From: Oleidesulfovibrio sp047973035
GTDB lineage: Bacteria; Desulfobacterota; Desulfovibrionia; Desulfovibrionales; Desulfovibrionaceae
Direction of reading: 5' to 3'
DNA: 64,000 bases
NCBI RefSeq assembly: GCF_047973035.1
Contig: NZ_JBKEBF010000024.1
Span: 10,607-74,606, forward strand
Positions 33,168 through 42,408 of the stretch are shown one piece after another; within the stretch, counting starts at the first letter, position 1; each line of letters starts with the position of its first letter. The notes below the pieces were generated by a model. It made no database searches and was not told where the DNA came from. It saw only the letters and a list, made by a program, of their open reading frames with translations. Position numbers and translations under genes: made by a program.

Positions 33168-34929
33168 CATTAAGGAAATCCAGCAAATCAAGACCCTCAT
33201 TGCCAAAGGCAAAGTCGCAGGCTTTCTCACTTTTGATGAAGTGAACAAAGCGTTGCCGGCGGAGATCAACACCCCCGAGCAGATTGAAGAGATCATTGGG
33301 ATTTTCGATCAGCTCGACATTGCTATTGTCGATTCTGAAAAAGACGGCAAAAAAATAAGCATGTCGCCTGGCGAGAATGACGATGATGCGGGCGATGGTG
33401 GTCTTGAACTGACTGATGAAGAAGATCCTGCGGATTATTCTTCTCGTAGTACCGATCCCGTGCGCATGTACCTGCGCGAAATGGGGGCGGTCCCGTTGCT
33501 CGACCGCGATGGCGAAGTCAACATCGCCAAAAAGATAGAAACAGGCGAGCAGGATGTTTTGTATGCGCTGGTGGAAGTCCCCGGTGCCGTAGAAGAACAG
33601 ATGGCCGTCGGCGAAGACCTGAAAGATAACCACATCAAGCTGAAGGATGTCGTTAAAACCATTGAGGAAGACGACCCCAGTGAAGATGAAATGAACCAGC
33701 GCCAGCGTGTAATCATGCTGCTGGATGAAATTCAGACTGCTTTTAAGAAGAAGCGTAAGATTTATCAGCGTCTTGATGAATGTGCCACGCTCGAAAAGCG
33801 TGTGTACGGCATCCAGAAGGAAATTATCGCGTACAAAGAGGAAATTGTTTCTCGCCTGCGCGATATCAAGCTGGAAAAAACACTGATCGACCGTATCATC
33901 GAAACTGTCGAGGATTACGTGCGTCAGATGCACAACTGCCAGCGCGACCTTTCGGCATACATTCTTTCTACCGGTAAAACTCAGGTAGAAATGCGCGAAC
34001 TTTTCCGGCAGCTGGATGAGCGCGAAATCAATCCTGTCGTTGCCGCGGACAGCTTGAATCTGACAGTCGAAGAGCTTTTCTCTTTCAAGGAAATGATCAT
34101 GGGCAAGATGGAAATCCTGAATCGTCTTCAGGAAAAGTGTTGCCATAACGTGACTGACCTTGAAGAAGTTCTGTGGCGTATCAAGCGCGGTAACAGCCAT
34201 GCCATGCGTGCAAAGCAGGAACTTATTCGCTCCAACCTGCGCCTGGTTGTCAGCATTGCAAAGAAATACACCAACCGCGGGCTACAGTTCCTTGACCTGA
34301 TTCAGGAAGGTAACATTGGCCTGATGAAAGCTGTTGATAAGTTTGAATACCAGAGGGGCTACAAGTTCTCCACGTACGCCACCTGGTGGATCAGACAGGC
34401 AATTACCCGTGCTATTGCCGATCAGGCGCGCACGATCCGTATTCCTGTGCATATGATCGAAACTATTAACAAGCTTATCCGTACTTCACGTTACCTTGTG
34501 CAGGAGCTGGGACGTGACCCCACTCCGGAAGAAATCGCCGAACGTATGGATTATCCCATCGACAAGGTGAAAAAAGTATTGAAGATTGCCAAGGAACCGA
34601 TTTCGCTTGAAACGCCTATCGGTGATGAAGAAGATTCGAGCCTTGGTGATTTTATCGAAGATAAAAAGGCTGTTGCCCCTGCAGAAGAAGTGGTTAACAC
34701 GAAGCTAAGCGAACAGATCGCTTCTGTGCTTGCAGACTTGACCCCCAGAGAAGAGCAGGTGCTGCGTAAACGCTTTGGTATTAATGAAAAATCTGACCAC
34801 ACTTTGGAAGAAGTGGGCAAACTTTTCAATGTTACCAGAGAACGCATCAGACAGATTGAAGCCAAGGCTTTGAGAAAGTTGAGACATCCTGTCCGTAGCC
34901 AGACATTACGGTCATACTACGAAAGCTAA
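33160..34929 (+). CDS. rpoD: Principal sigma factor RpoD (sigma-70)
   Basis: Housekeeping sigma factor that directs RNA polymerase to -10/-35 promoters. The 589-residue chain shows region 1.1 at the start (FLTFDEVNKALP), region 1.2 (DPVRMYLREMG), a non-conserved helical region, region 2 (NLRLVVSIAKKYTNRGL, FSTYATWWIRQAITR), region 3 (RIPVHMIETINKL) and region 4 (LTPREEQVLRKRFGI, VTRERIRQIEAKALRKLR). GGGGAGA precedes the ATG, which lies inside dnaG. A terminator follows directly. Confidence 0.97.
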   Translation: MGNIKEIQQIKTLIAKGKVAGFLTFDEVNKALPAEINTPEQIEEIIGIFDQLDIAIVDSEKDGKKISMSPGENDDDAGDGGLELTDEEDPADYSSRSTDPVRMYLREMGAVPLLDRDGEVNIAKKIETGEQDVLYALVEVPGAVEEQMAVGEDLKDNHIKLKDVVKTIEEDDPSEDEMNQRQRVIMLLDEIQTAFKKKRKIYQRLDECATLEKRVYGIQKEIIAYKEEIVSRLRDIKLEKTLIDRIIETVEDYVRQMHNCQRDLSAYILSTGKTQVEMRELFRQLDEREINPVVAADSLNLTVEELFSFKEMIMGKMEILNRLQEKCCHNVTDLEEVLWRIKRGNSHAMRAKQELIRSNLRLVVSIAKKYTNRGLQFLDLIQEGNIGLMKAVDKFEYQRGYKFSTYATWWIRQAITRAIADQARTIRIPVHMIETINKLIRTSRYLVQELGRDPTPEEIAERMDYPIDKVKKVLKIAKEPISLETPIGDEEDSSLGDFIEDKKAVAPAEEVVNTKLSEQIASVLADLTPREEQVLRKRFGINEKSDHTLEEVGKLFNVTRERIRQIEAKALRKLRHPVRSQTLRSYYES

Positions 34930-34935
34930 AAGTGT

Positions 34936-34966
34936 ATGGCGGCTCCTGAAGGAGCCGCCATTTTTA
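34936..34966 (+). terminator. Rho-independent terminator after rpoD
   Basis: ATGGCGGCTCC pairs with GGAGCCGCCAT around a TGAA loop, then TTTTT. It ends the rpsU-rpoD block. Confidence 0.9.
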
Positions 34967-34982
34967 TAATCAGGCGGCTGAA

Positions 34983-35654
34983 ATGGATGTGAGTTACAAG
35001 CGAGGAAAGATCCTCTGCCTGTGTGCGGGACTATGCGTGCTGTTATTTGCTGCATCTGTGGCGCGCGCTTCCGACGTTAGCTTTCCGGTACGGTTTATTC
35101 CTGATGGCGATACGGTCGTTATGCTGGACGGGAGGTCTGTCAGGCTTGCCGGTATTGATGCACCTGAAATGCCGCGTGATGGAAAAACCGGAGGGCTTTA
35201 CTCTGTACAATCCCGTGATGTTTTGAGAAAATATCTTGCAGGGGGATTGATTGTATTGAATATGTCCAATAGTGGCAAAGACCGCTTCGGACGCATTGTC
35301 GGAGAAGGAAAATTACCTGACGGAACATCATTGAATGAGGTTCTTGTACGAGATGGTGCTGCATGGTTTTATTACCATGATGACGTCCCTGAGGAACTCT
35401 CAAAGAGACTTTTACGGGCACAAAAAAAAGCCATAGGAGAAAAGCGGGGGATGTGGGCCTTGGTCCAAGCGTTTGATACTGCCGAAAAAGGTTACAGAGG
35501 CAATAAACGTAGCAAGCGTTTCTTTAGCTCTCGATGTGATGCATTCAATAAAATATCCTATCGGAACCGTGTGCATTTTGATAATCTTATACAAGCCTTC
35601 CTTCATGGCATGGCTCCGGCCAGATCTTGTTCGGTCTGGCCTGCTCAGCCTTAA
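34983..35654 (+). CDS. Exported SNase-like nuclease with Ada-type zinc tail
   Basis: A 223-residue protein with a signal peptide or N-terminal anchor (ILCLCAGLCVLLFAASVARA) and a staphylococcal-nuclease-like domain (residues ~33-165): PDGDTVVMLDGRSVRLAGID, then DAPEMPRDG, and GKDRFGRIVGE. These carry the family's catalytic Asp and Arg pattern. The C-terminal ~50 residues (GNKRSKRFFSSRC ... NRVHFDNL ... GMAPARSC) match the Ada-like metal-binding module found behind some SNase domains, but only two cysteines remain and the usual His is Phe. It is probably periplasmic or extracellular and cuts DNA or RNA. It lies just after rpoD's terminator and before a diguanylate cyclase. Confidence 0.82.
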   Translation: MDVSYKRGKILCLCAGLCVLLFAASVARASDVSFPVRFIPDGDTVVMLDGRSVRLAGIDAPEMPRDGKTGGLYSVQSRDVLRKYLAGGLIVLNMSNSGKDRFGRIVGEGKLPDGTSLNEVLVRDGAAWFYYHDDVPEELSKRLLRAQKKAIGEKRGMWALVQAFDTAEKGYRGNKRSKRFFSSRCDAFNKISYRNRVHFDNLIQAFLHGMAPARSCSVWPAQP

Positions 35655-35684
35655 TGGATTGTGTAAAGCAGCTATGGAACGACC

Positions 35685-36800
35685 ATGAACAAGAAAATTT
35701 TGAAACCAGAAGACGCCGCAGATGCTGCGACTGGTTGCGTGCGCACCGGGGGGTGCGATTTTTCGGCTGACGGCCGGATGTGCGAAGCGCTCGACAGAGT
35801 AGGAGTTCCCAAAGACGCTAAATGGCGGACGCTGATTTTATATATGCGAGGTCTGCAAGAATATACGTACCTAACTGGCGAGCAGAAAGTTCAGGTTCAG
35901 CAGCTCCTTGTCGAAGTTTTGCAGAATAGAGATTTTTCAGAAGAAAGTTATCAGCACATCCTTGAACGGGACAGGCAGATTCTGGTTGCCCCTTATGAGC
36001 AACGTCTGAACAGGGCCATGCAGGAAACAGCCAGTCTGGCAGAAGAATTCAGAAATTTGATGCTGCGGCGCAAAGGTGAAGTTGAACACCTTGAGACAGC
36101 CAGCATTGACGCTGTTGTGAGCGGTAAAGAGCCTGAAGAAGTAGTGGCAATGCTTAAAAAGACGTTCCATGATGTCATTAACGTGATGGAACGCGATGCA
36201 GCAGCCATGACGGAACTAACACAGCGTGACCCGTTAAGTGGTCTTCATAACAGACGAGCTTTTGATGAGTTCCTGCAAGATTCTGTAACGATGTGGCGCA
36301 AGAAGGACGTGCCGCTTGCGTTGATAATGCTTGATATTGATAATTTTAAAAACTTCAATGATGAGTTTGGCCATAGGATAGGTGATCAGGCCATCCGCAC
36401 TGTGGCAAAAATTTTGCAAGATGCTGTTTCAACTCTTGTAGGAAAGAGAGACACAGATGTGTTGGTTGCTCGCTACGGCGGTGAAGAGTTTTCAATTATT
36501 CTTCGCGGGCAGTTTGTGGTGAAGGCCGAGGAACTTGCAGAGGCTGCACGTACGAGTATGGAAGCGTTTAACTTTGTCATCCGTAATAATGACGGAGAGG
36601 TTGTACGTAGCGGTATCCGTATTACTCTGAGTGCCGGCGTGGCTTATGCAAGTAAGGCATGGCGGGGGGCTTTTGAGGATAACCTGATCGATTCTGCCGA
36701 TAGTGCTCTTTATGAAGCAAAGCGTCAGGGCAGGAATCTGGTTTGCAAATACCTCGAAGGCAAAGAGGGTGAAGACAGGTTCGAAATAATCGGTTCATGA
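35685..36800 (+). CDS. GGDEF diguanylate cyclase
   Basis: Predicted to make cyclic di-GMP from two GTP. The 371-residue cytoplasmic protein has an N-terminal helical region (~1-180) without a recognised sensor domain and a GGDEF domain (~185-355) with DPLSGLHNRRAFDEF, LDIDNFKNFND and the active-site ARYGGEEFSIIL. An RxxD (RDTD) occurs upstream of the signature but with six residues between it and GGEEF, one more than in the standard inhibitory site, so feedback control is uncertain. GGAACGA precedes the ATG. A bidirectional terminator follows. Confidence 0.93.
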   Translation: MNKKILKPEDAADAATGCVRTGGCDFSADGRMCEALDRVGVPKDAKWRTLILYMRGLQEYTYLTGEQKVQVQQLLVEVLQNRDFSEESYQHILERDRQILVAPYEQRLNRAMQETASLAEEFRNLMLRRKGEVEHLETASIDAVVSGKEPEEVVAMLKKTFHDVINVMERDAAAMTELTQRDPLSGLHNRRAFDEFLQDSVTMWRKKDVPLALIMLDIDNFKNFNDEFGHRIGDQAIRTVAKILQDAVSTLVGKRDTDVLVARYGGEEFSIILRGQFVVKAEELAEAARTSMEAFNFVIRNNDGEVVRSGIRITLSAGVAYASKAWRGAFEDNLIDSADSALYEAKRQGRNLVCKYLEGKEGEDRFEIIGS

Positions 36801-36835
36801 TTTGTTCCCACCTGCTAAACGAGTATGAATAAGTA

Positions 36836-36867
36836 AAAATGCCGGCACCCTGAGGTGCCGGCATTTT
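36836..36867. terminator. Bidirectional terminator
   Basis: A perfect 14-bp stem, AAAATGCCGGCACC with GGTGCCGGCATTTT, around CTGA. It lies between the converging diguanylate cyclase and cimA genes and has T runs in both directions. Confidence 0.92.
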
Positions 36868-36870
36868 ATT

Positions 36871-38490
36871 TTACTGATTCAGCTTGGAGCGCTGCTCACA
36901 TTCATCTTTGTACAATTTGTACGTGATTGAATCGACCAGTGCCTGCCAGCTTGCTTCGATGATATTGAAGGAAACGCCTACCGTAACCCACCGGCTATGT
37001 TGGTCTCCTGATTCGATGAGAACCCGTACAACAGAAGCCGTGCTGCCTTTTTCATCTTTGGCGCCGGTCAGAACTCTTACTTTAAAGTCCAGCAGGCGCA
37101 TTTCATTAAGGCGCGGGTAAAAGCCCGACAATGCTTTACGCAGGGCGTTATCCAATGCGTTCACAGGACCCATGCCGGAGGCTGCAGTATGTTCTTCGAT
37201 GCCCTCAACCTCTACAATGACTGTCGCTTCAGACATGGGCTGATCGTCACGCCCTTGCTTGGACTCAAGCACCCTGAAGTTGATCAGCCTGAAGAACTGC
37301 CGTACACCTCTGCGGGCAAGCTTCCGGAAGAGCAGTAATTCTACGGATGCTTCTGCTGCAGCGTAGTCGTAGCCCAGACTTGCTTTGTCTTTAAGCTCTT
37401 TCAGCAGTCCTTTGACCACAGGCTCGTCTTTTTCGAGGTGAAAGCCGAACCGTCTGGCAATGGAAACAATATTACTTCTTCCTGCAAGCTCGGTAAGCAG
37501 TACCCGTTGCCTGTTACCAATCACCTCAGGGTCCATATGTTCATACAGGCTTGCCATTCTGTTTACTGCACTGGCATGAATACCGCCTTTATGAGCAAAC
37601 GCAGAGCGACCGACAAAAGGTTGTCTGCTGAACGGCTGAACGTTGGCAACTTCAGAGACAAAGTGCGAGATACGCGTAAGCATCTGCAGGTGCCCCTCGG
37701 GAAGACATTGATGCTTGCCCGGGAATTTTTGTTCAAGCGTTGGTATGATTGAACACAGGTTGGCGTTGCCACAGCGTTCGCCAACGCCGTTGATGGTTCC
37801 CTGAATATGCTCAGCACCGGCTTGAACAGCGGCAATGGAGTTTGCCACAGCGAGTTCACAATCGTTGTGAGTATGAATGCCGAGTGTTGCATCCGGTAGT
37901 GCTTTGCGAACTTCTGCAGTGATGTCGAAAACTTCACTGGGAAGGCTTCCTCCGTTGGTGTCGCAAAGCACCAGAACGCGGGCTCCTGCTTCGTGCGCTT
38001 TGCGCAGTGCTGCCAGCGCGTATTCCGGATTCGCTTTATAGCCGTCAAAAAAGTGCTCTGCATCAAAAAGCACTTCATTTAGCTTGCTGTGCAGATAGGC
38101 GACCGAATCATGGATAATCTCCAGATTTCGCTCCAACGGTATGCGTAGTGCTTCATTGACGTGAATGTCCCAGCTTTTACCGAAGATAGTGGCCGTCTGA
38201 ACGCCGGATTCAATAATAGCCCGTAGGTTCGGGTCTTCAGACGCTGCAAAATTCGGGTGATGCGTGCTGCCAAAGGCGGTAATTCGCGCATGCCGTATTG
38301 CATAGTTGGTAATCTCGTTGAAGAAAGCGCGATCGACTGGGTTTGATCCCGGCCAGCCGCCTTCAATATAACGGACTCCCAACTCATCGAGCTTTAGAGC
38401 TATTTTGATTTTATCTTCAGTGCTGAGGTTGATGTCTTCAGCCTGTGTACCATCGCGGAGCGTAGTGTCGTATATTTCTATCTGCTTCAT
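36871..38490 (-). CDS. cimA: (R)-citramalate synthase
   Basis: Condenses pyruvate and acetyl-CoA to citramalate, the first step of the threonine-independent isoleucine pathway. The 539-residue chain is of the long CimA type: EIYDTTLRDGTQ, GGWPGSNP, GIHTHNDCELAVANS (metal-binding HxH), TINGVGERCGNANL, then a C-terminal allosteric domain (from ~residue 390). The HTHND and GGWPGSNP motifs favour citramalate synthase over 2-isopropylmalate or homocitrate synthase. It begins 12 bases after lysC on the same strand and is last in the operon. Confidence 0.92.
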   Translation of the reverse strand: MKQIEIYDTTLRDGTQAEDINLSTEDKIKIALKLDELGVRYIEGGWPGSNPVDRAFFNEITNYAIRHARITAFGSTHHPNFAASEDPNLRAIIESGVQTATIFGKSWDIHVNEALRIPLERNLEIIHDSVAYLHSKLNEVLFDAEHFFDGYKANPEYALAALRKAHEAGARVLVLCDTNGGSLPSEVFDITAEVRKALPDATLGIHTHNDCELAVANSIAAVQAGAEHIQGTINGVGERCGNANLCSIIPTLEQKFPGKHQCLPEGHLQMLTRISHFVSEVANVQPFSRQPFVGRSAFAHKGGIHASAVNRMASLYEHMDPEVIGNRQRVLLTELAGRSNIVSIARRFGFHLEKDEPVVKGLLKELKDKASLGYDYAAAEASVELLLFRKLARRGVRQFFRLINFRVLESKQGRDDQPMSEATVIVEVEGIEEHTAASGMGPVNALDNALRKALSGFYPRLNEMRLLDFKVRVLTGAKDEKGSTASVVRVLIESGDQHSRWVTVGVSFNIIEASWQALVDSITYKLYKDECEQRSKLNQ

Positions 38491-38502
38491 GGCATTTTAT
38501 TT

Positions 38503-39732
38503 TCAGCCTGATTGAGACTGATCCTTGTCGAGGCCGAAAGCGTCATGCAAAGTACGTACGGCCAGTTCTGTGTATTTTTCTTCTATCAGACAGGTGATTT
38601 TGATTTCAGAAGTACTGATCATCAAAATGTTAATGTTTTCGCGGCGCAGAGTTGCAAAGGTTTTGCTTGCTACGCCGGAATGGTTTCGCATGCCCACGCC
38701 GATGGCGGAAACCTTACATACGTGCAGGTCGTGCAGTACTTCTTTTGCTCCGACTTCTGTCTTGGTTTTTTCGACCAGCTCAAGCGCACTCTTCAGGTCT
38801 TTGCGCGGTACGGTGAACGTCATGTCCGTAACGCCGTCCAGACTGGGGTTCTGGACGATCATGTCAACGACGATTCCGGCATCGGCCAGCGGACAGAACA
38901 GCGACGCGGCAACACCGGGAGTATCCGGTACCCCGCGTAGGGTAATTCGTGCCTGATCTTTGTCATATGCGATTCCGGATACCATAACGGCTTCCATCTG
39001 AGAGTCCTCCTGAGTAAGCAGCGTTCCTGCGTCGTCGGTAAACGTCGAACGGACGCGTACAGGAACTTTATATTTTTTAGCAAATTCGACGGAACGGATT
39101 TGTAGAACCTTTGCACCCATGCTGGCCATCTCAAGCATTTCGTCATACGAAATTCTGTCCAGCTTGCGCGCTGTAGAGCACATGTTGGGGTCTGTGGTGT
39201 ATACGCCGTCTACATCTGTATAAATTTCGCATTCACAGCCAAGAGCCGCAGCAAGGGCTACAGCTGACGTGTCAGAGCCGCCGCGGCCCAATGTGGAGAT
39301 ACGGTTTTTATCTGTAACTCCCTGAAAACCGGCTACGGCAAGCACATCGTGCTGCTCGAGCATGTTGAGCAGAATTTTGCTGTCAATATCAAGAATCCTT
39401 GCCCGACCGTGCGAAGTGTTGGTCTTCATGGGAATCTGAAAGCCCAGTACCGACCTTGCACTGACTCCATCCCCCTGCAGAAGCATGGAAAAAAGAGAGA
39501 CAGAAATTTGTTCACCTGTCGAAATGAGAGCATCGACTTCGGCGGGATCGGGGCATTGTGACCATTGGTCCGCCATTGCGAGTAGGCGGTTTGTCTCTCC
39601 GGACATGGCTGACAGGACAGCGACGACCTTGTATCCCTGTGCGCGGGCTTTGAGGACCTTTTGCTTTACCTGTTGCATGCACTCCAGATTGGCAACTGAA
39701 GTTCCTCCGAACTTCTGTACTAGAATACGCAT
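38503..39732 (-). CDS. lysC: Aspartate kinase
   Basis: Phosphorylates aspartate to start lysine, threonine and methionine synthesis. The 409-residue chain begins MRILVQKFGGTSVAN and has STGEQISVSLFSM, GRGGSDTSAVALAAAL and VDGVYTTDPN, followed by two C-terminal ACT domains (~265-405; ITLRGVPDTPGVAASLF, KVSAIGVGM) that normally bind lysine or threonine for feedback control. The start at 39732 matches the family. An open frame continues 216 bases upstream but is not supported. Confidence 0.95.
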   Translation of the reverse strand: MRILVQKFGGTSVANLECMQQVKQKVLKARAQGYKVVAVLSAMSGETNRLLAMADQWSQCPDPAEVDALISTGEQISVSLFSMLLQGDGVSARSVLGFQIPMKTNTSHGRARILDIDSKILLNMLEQHDVLAVAGFQGVTDKNRISTLGRGGSDTSAVALAAALGCECEIYTDVDGVYTTDPNMCSTARKLDRISYDEMLEMASMGAKVLQIRSVEFAKKYKVPVRVRSTFTDDAGTLLTQEDSQMEAVMVSGIAYDKDQARITLRGVPDTPGVAASLFCPLADAGIVVDMIVQNPSLDGVTDMTFTVPRKDLKSALELVEKTKTEVGAKEVLHDLHVCKVSAIGVGMRNHSGVASKTFATLRRENINILMISTSEIKITCLIEEKYTELAVRTLHDAFGLDKDQSQSG

Positions 39733-39770
39733 ACCGTAATCCTGATCGTTTAGCGTTATTTCAACGGACA

Positions 39771-40277
39771 TTAGCCCGCATGGGGGCTGACGGTGCAGCC
39801 GGCAGTCCGTGATGCCAGCTCGGCAAGTATGGTTTCCGCCTTGTCGCCAGTTGCTTGAATTGTAACCAGTCGGCCAGAGTCGCACGGTTGCCATGCTAAC
39901 GTGAGGGCATGGTCTGGACGTGCATCTTCTGGCAGGTATTCGGCCCACTCAACAATAGTCAGGGATGCCCCGTCTTCAATATGATCGTACAGGCTGTCAT
40001 CCACAGGAGCGCCTTCGAGCCGGTAAAGATCGTAATGCGCTGTTTCCGGTTGAGTAGGGTAAATATTACAAATATTAAAACTGGGGCTGCTTACTTCTGC
40101 GTTGTCACCACCCGGCAAAGCGGAAACCAAACCACGAACCAGCGTAGTTTTGCCCGCGCCAAGAGTACCTTTAAGAAAAAGTGCAACGCCGCCGCCGGAA
40201 TGCATAATGCTTTCCGCCAGTAACGCTCCCAGTTCTTGCGTGGCTTCAGAGTTTTGAAGCCTGAGTAACAGTTGCAT
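39771..40277 (-). CDS. tsaE: tRNA threonylcarbamoyladenosine synthesis ATPase TsaE
   Basis: P-loop ATPase of the t6A37 tRNA-modification complex, partner of TsaB and TsaD. The 168-residue chain has Walker A LKGTLGAGKTTLVRG, SSPSFNICNIYP and HYDLYRLEG, then IVEWAEYLPE. All are typical. tsaD is encoded on the other strand at 17480. Here tsaE lies between a CBS protein and lysC in a minus-strand operon. Confidence 0.93.
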   Translation of the reverse strand: MQLLLRLQNSEATQELGALLAESIMHSGGGVALFLKGTLGAGKTTLVRGLVSALPGGDNAEVSSPSFNICNIYPTQPETAHYDLYRLEGAPVDDSLYDHIEDGASLTIVEWAEYLPEDARPDHALTLAWQPCDSGRLVTIQATGDKAETILAELASRTAGCTVSPHAG

Positions 40278-40291
40278 TGCTATGCTTGTGG

Positions 40292-40744
40292 CTATGCGCC
40301 CACGAGGGTGCGCAGAACGTCTTCTTTGCCGACAACGCCGACAAGACGACCATCCTGCACCACGGGCAACGTGTAGTACTTGGAGTCCACCATCAAAGTG
40401 GCAACTTCATCCAGCGGCGTATCAGGAGATACCGTAACCGGCTCTTCGGTCATGGCGTCTGCCACACGGGTTGCCGCGACTTTTCGCATTTCTGAGTCAA
40501 CGTCAGATAGCGATTTCAGAGGGATAAAGCCATCAAGGATGGTAAACAGGGAGGGCAGGTTGACCTTTTTTTGTTGTGCAACAAGGTCGCTCTGACAGAG
40601 AACACCGACGAGCTTGCCGTTATGGTCCACAACTGGCAGACCATTGAACTTGTGTTCAAGCAGCAGCTTGGTGGCTTCGATAATATCCATGTCAGGAGCT
40701 ATGGTCACAGGGTCTGCGGACATAATGTCTTTTGCGCTAAGCAT
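40292..40744 (-). CDS. Two-CBS-domain protein
   Basis: A 150-residue protein with CBS1 (residues ~1-60; DIMSADPVTIAPDMDIIEA, FNGLPVVDHNGKLVGVL) and CBS2 (~95-150; DAMTEEPVTVSPDTP, YYTLPVVQDGRLVGVVGKED). No catalytic domain is attached. AAAGGAG precedes the ATG, and the start overlaps the end of the nnr gene by 8 bases, so it is coupled to it. It probably senses adenine nucleotides; the target is unknown. Confidence 0.9.
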   Translation of the reverse strand: MLSAKDIMSADPVTIAPDMDIIEATKLLLEHKFNGLPVVDHNGKLVGVLCQSDLVAQQKKVNLPSLFTILDGFIPLKSLSDVDSEMRKVAATRVADAMTEEPVTVSPDTPLDEVATLMVDSKYYTLPVVQDGRLVGVVGKEDVLRTLVGA

Positions 40745-42383
40745 GGTAGAGCTCCTTTCTTGTACGTGGAATAATGTCGGCGATTTCTGTTGCGGTAGTA
40801 CCGCGCAACGGATTTTCGCGCAATAGCTGTTCGCCGGCTTTTCCGTGAATATGTGCGGCTGCCACCGTAGCGTTAAAGGGACCTAGCCCTTGTGCAGTAA
40901 AAGCCGCGCACATACCGGCAAGAACATCTCCGGAACCGCCTACTGCAAGAGAAGGGGCACCAGCATTAATAAAAGCTGTGAAGGAACGGCTGTTGGCAAC
41001 CAATGTTCCGGCACCCTTAAGCAGGCAGGTTGCTGGGCAGCGTTGCGTGAAAAGCTTCATTGCCGCCAGCCTGTCGGCTTGTACCTGATCACAGGTTAGT
41101 CCGGTAAGGAATGCCATTTCTCCCGGATGAGGGGTAAGAATATCTATTTCGCGCATCAATGCAAGTGCATGTGTCGGGTGACGTAAATGAAAAAGTGCAT
41201 CGGCATCAAAAATTGTTGCGGGACGCGGCAGTTCAATTACGTTGGCAAACAGTCGGGCTGCATGTTCCGATCGGCCCATGCCATTGCCTACAAGCAATGC
41301 ACCGCATCGCTGCAGCAGGTGCACTATGCACTCCGGATCTGCTCCTTCCCAGTTGTCGCCGCACTGAACGGGCACGGTCATGATATCCGGATGGCTGCAC
41401 TTTACATGGCTTTCAAGGCGTTCAGGAAGGGCTACTGTAACCAGCCCGGCGCCCGACCTGAGAGCTCCCAGAGCAGCCAACAAGGGAGCACCGGAGAGAC
41501 CTGTGGAGCCACCAAGAATAAGTACATGGCCCGCAGTGCCTTTGTGCATGGCCGCCGAAGGCGGGGGAGGCAGCATAGCCACGGCATCTGTTGTCCTCTG
41601 AACTGCAGCCGGCAATTTTTTTTGTACAGACTGGGGGATGCCTATTTCTCGGACATACAGTGTGCCGGTGTGCTCATGTGCTTCTGGCTGCACAAGGCCC
41701 AGCTTTGCGGCCTGAAAAGTCACTGTACAGTCCGCTTGCACGCATTCAGGTGCAGGTATGCCTGTTTCTCCGTTAAGTCCGCTGGGGATGTCCAGAGACA
41801 TCACAAACGCATGCTGCCCTAATGTGTTGATATGCCGTATGGGTGCAAGCATTTCTTCGGAAACATCACCCTTAAGTCCCGTGCCCAAAAGACCGTCTAT
41901 AACTACGTCAGGCAGTGCGGGGATGCTGTGATCAGTATCATTCCAATAAGCCAGTTGCTTGGAACTGAGCGTAGCAGGAATAAAAGAGTTCGCTGCCGGA
42001 TCATAGGGGAGAAAAGGGACACCATGCTGCATTGCCTGATCTATGTGCCATGCAGCTTCATTGGCAAAGGCTTCCAACGGTCTGGTGTGTATCACAAGAA
42101 CCGTTGCACCCGCATTGTACAGGTGGCGGGCAACAGCCGCTGCGTCGCCGGCGTTATTGCCGCCTCCCATGAAACAGATAATCCGTTTGTCAGCCAGCGC
42201 TGTTGCCGGATCTTCCTGCAGGTGCGCACCAGTGTGCCGGACGGGGGCAAAGCATGAACTCAGAACTCTGAAAGCTTCTCTGGCCGCGTTTTCCATCAGG
42301 AGTTCGGCCGGTATTCCAGCGTCATGAATAGCACTGTGATCCCAGCTGTTCATTTCTGTCGGGGTAGGCAGCGGAAGGTACAT
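40737..42383 (-). CDS. nnr: Bifunctional NAD(P)H-hydrate epimerase / dehydratase
   Basis: Repairs hydrated NADH and NADPH. The 548-residue fusion has an N-terminal epimerase domain (~1-215; LLMENAAREAF, MGGGNNAGDAAAVARHL, VIDGLLGTGLKG) and a C-terminal ADP- or ATP-dependent dehydratase domain (~240-540; GHVLILGGSTGLSGAP, LTPHPGEMAFLTG, VGGSGDVLAGMCAAF). Both sets of motifs are intact. AGGA lies ~8 bases upstream of the ATG. The gene sits between acpS and a CBS protein in the pdxJ operon. Confidence 0.94.
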   Translation of the reverse strand: MYLPLPTPTEMNSWDHSAIHDAGIPAELLMENAAREAFRVLSSCFAPVRHTGAHLQEDPATALADKRIICFMGGGNNAGDAAAVARHLYNAGATVLVIHTRPLEAFANEAAWHIDQAMQHGVPFLPYDPAANSFIPATLSSKQLAYWNDTDHSIPALPDVVIDGLLGTGLKGDVSEEMLAPIRHINTLGQHAFVMSLDIPSGLNGETGIPAPECVQADCTVTFQAAKLGLVQPEAHEHTGTLYVREIGIPQSVQKKLPAAVQRTTDAVAMLPPPPSAAMHKGTAGHVLILGGSTGLSGAPLLAALGALRSGAGLVTVALPERLESHVKCSHPDIMTVPVQCGDNWEGADPECIVHLLQRCGALLVGNGMGRSEHAARLFANVIELPRPATIFDADALFHLRHPTHALALMREIDILTPHPGEMAFLTGLTCDQVQADRLAAMKLFTQRCPATCLLKGAGTLVANSRSFTAFINAGAPSLAVGGSGDVLAGMCAAFTAQGLGPFNATVAAAHIHGKAGEQLLRENPLRGTTATEIADIIPRTRKELYHA

Positions 42384-42408
42384 ATTTAGTCCTGTGGCGT
42401 ACGGAAGG

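Noticed and set aside
33100..34200. Long open frames antisense to dnaG and rpoD
   Set aside because: They have no domain signals, no ribosome site and full overlap with essential genes.
39733..39948. N-terminal extension of aspartate kinase
   Set aside because: The family begins at MRILVQKFGGTS, and the upstream residues overlap the end of tsaE and show no similarity.
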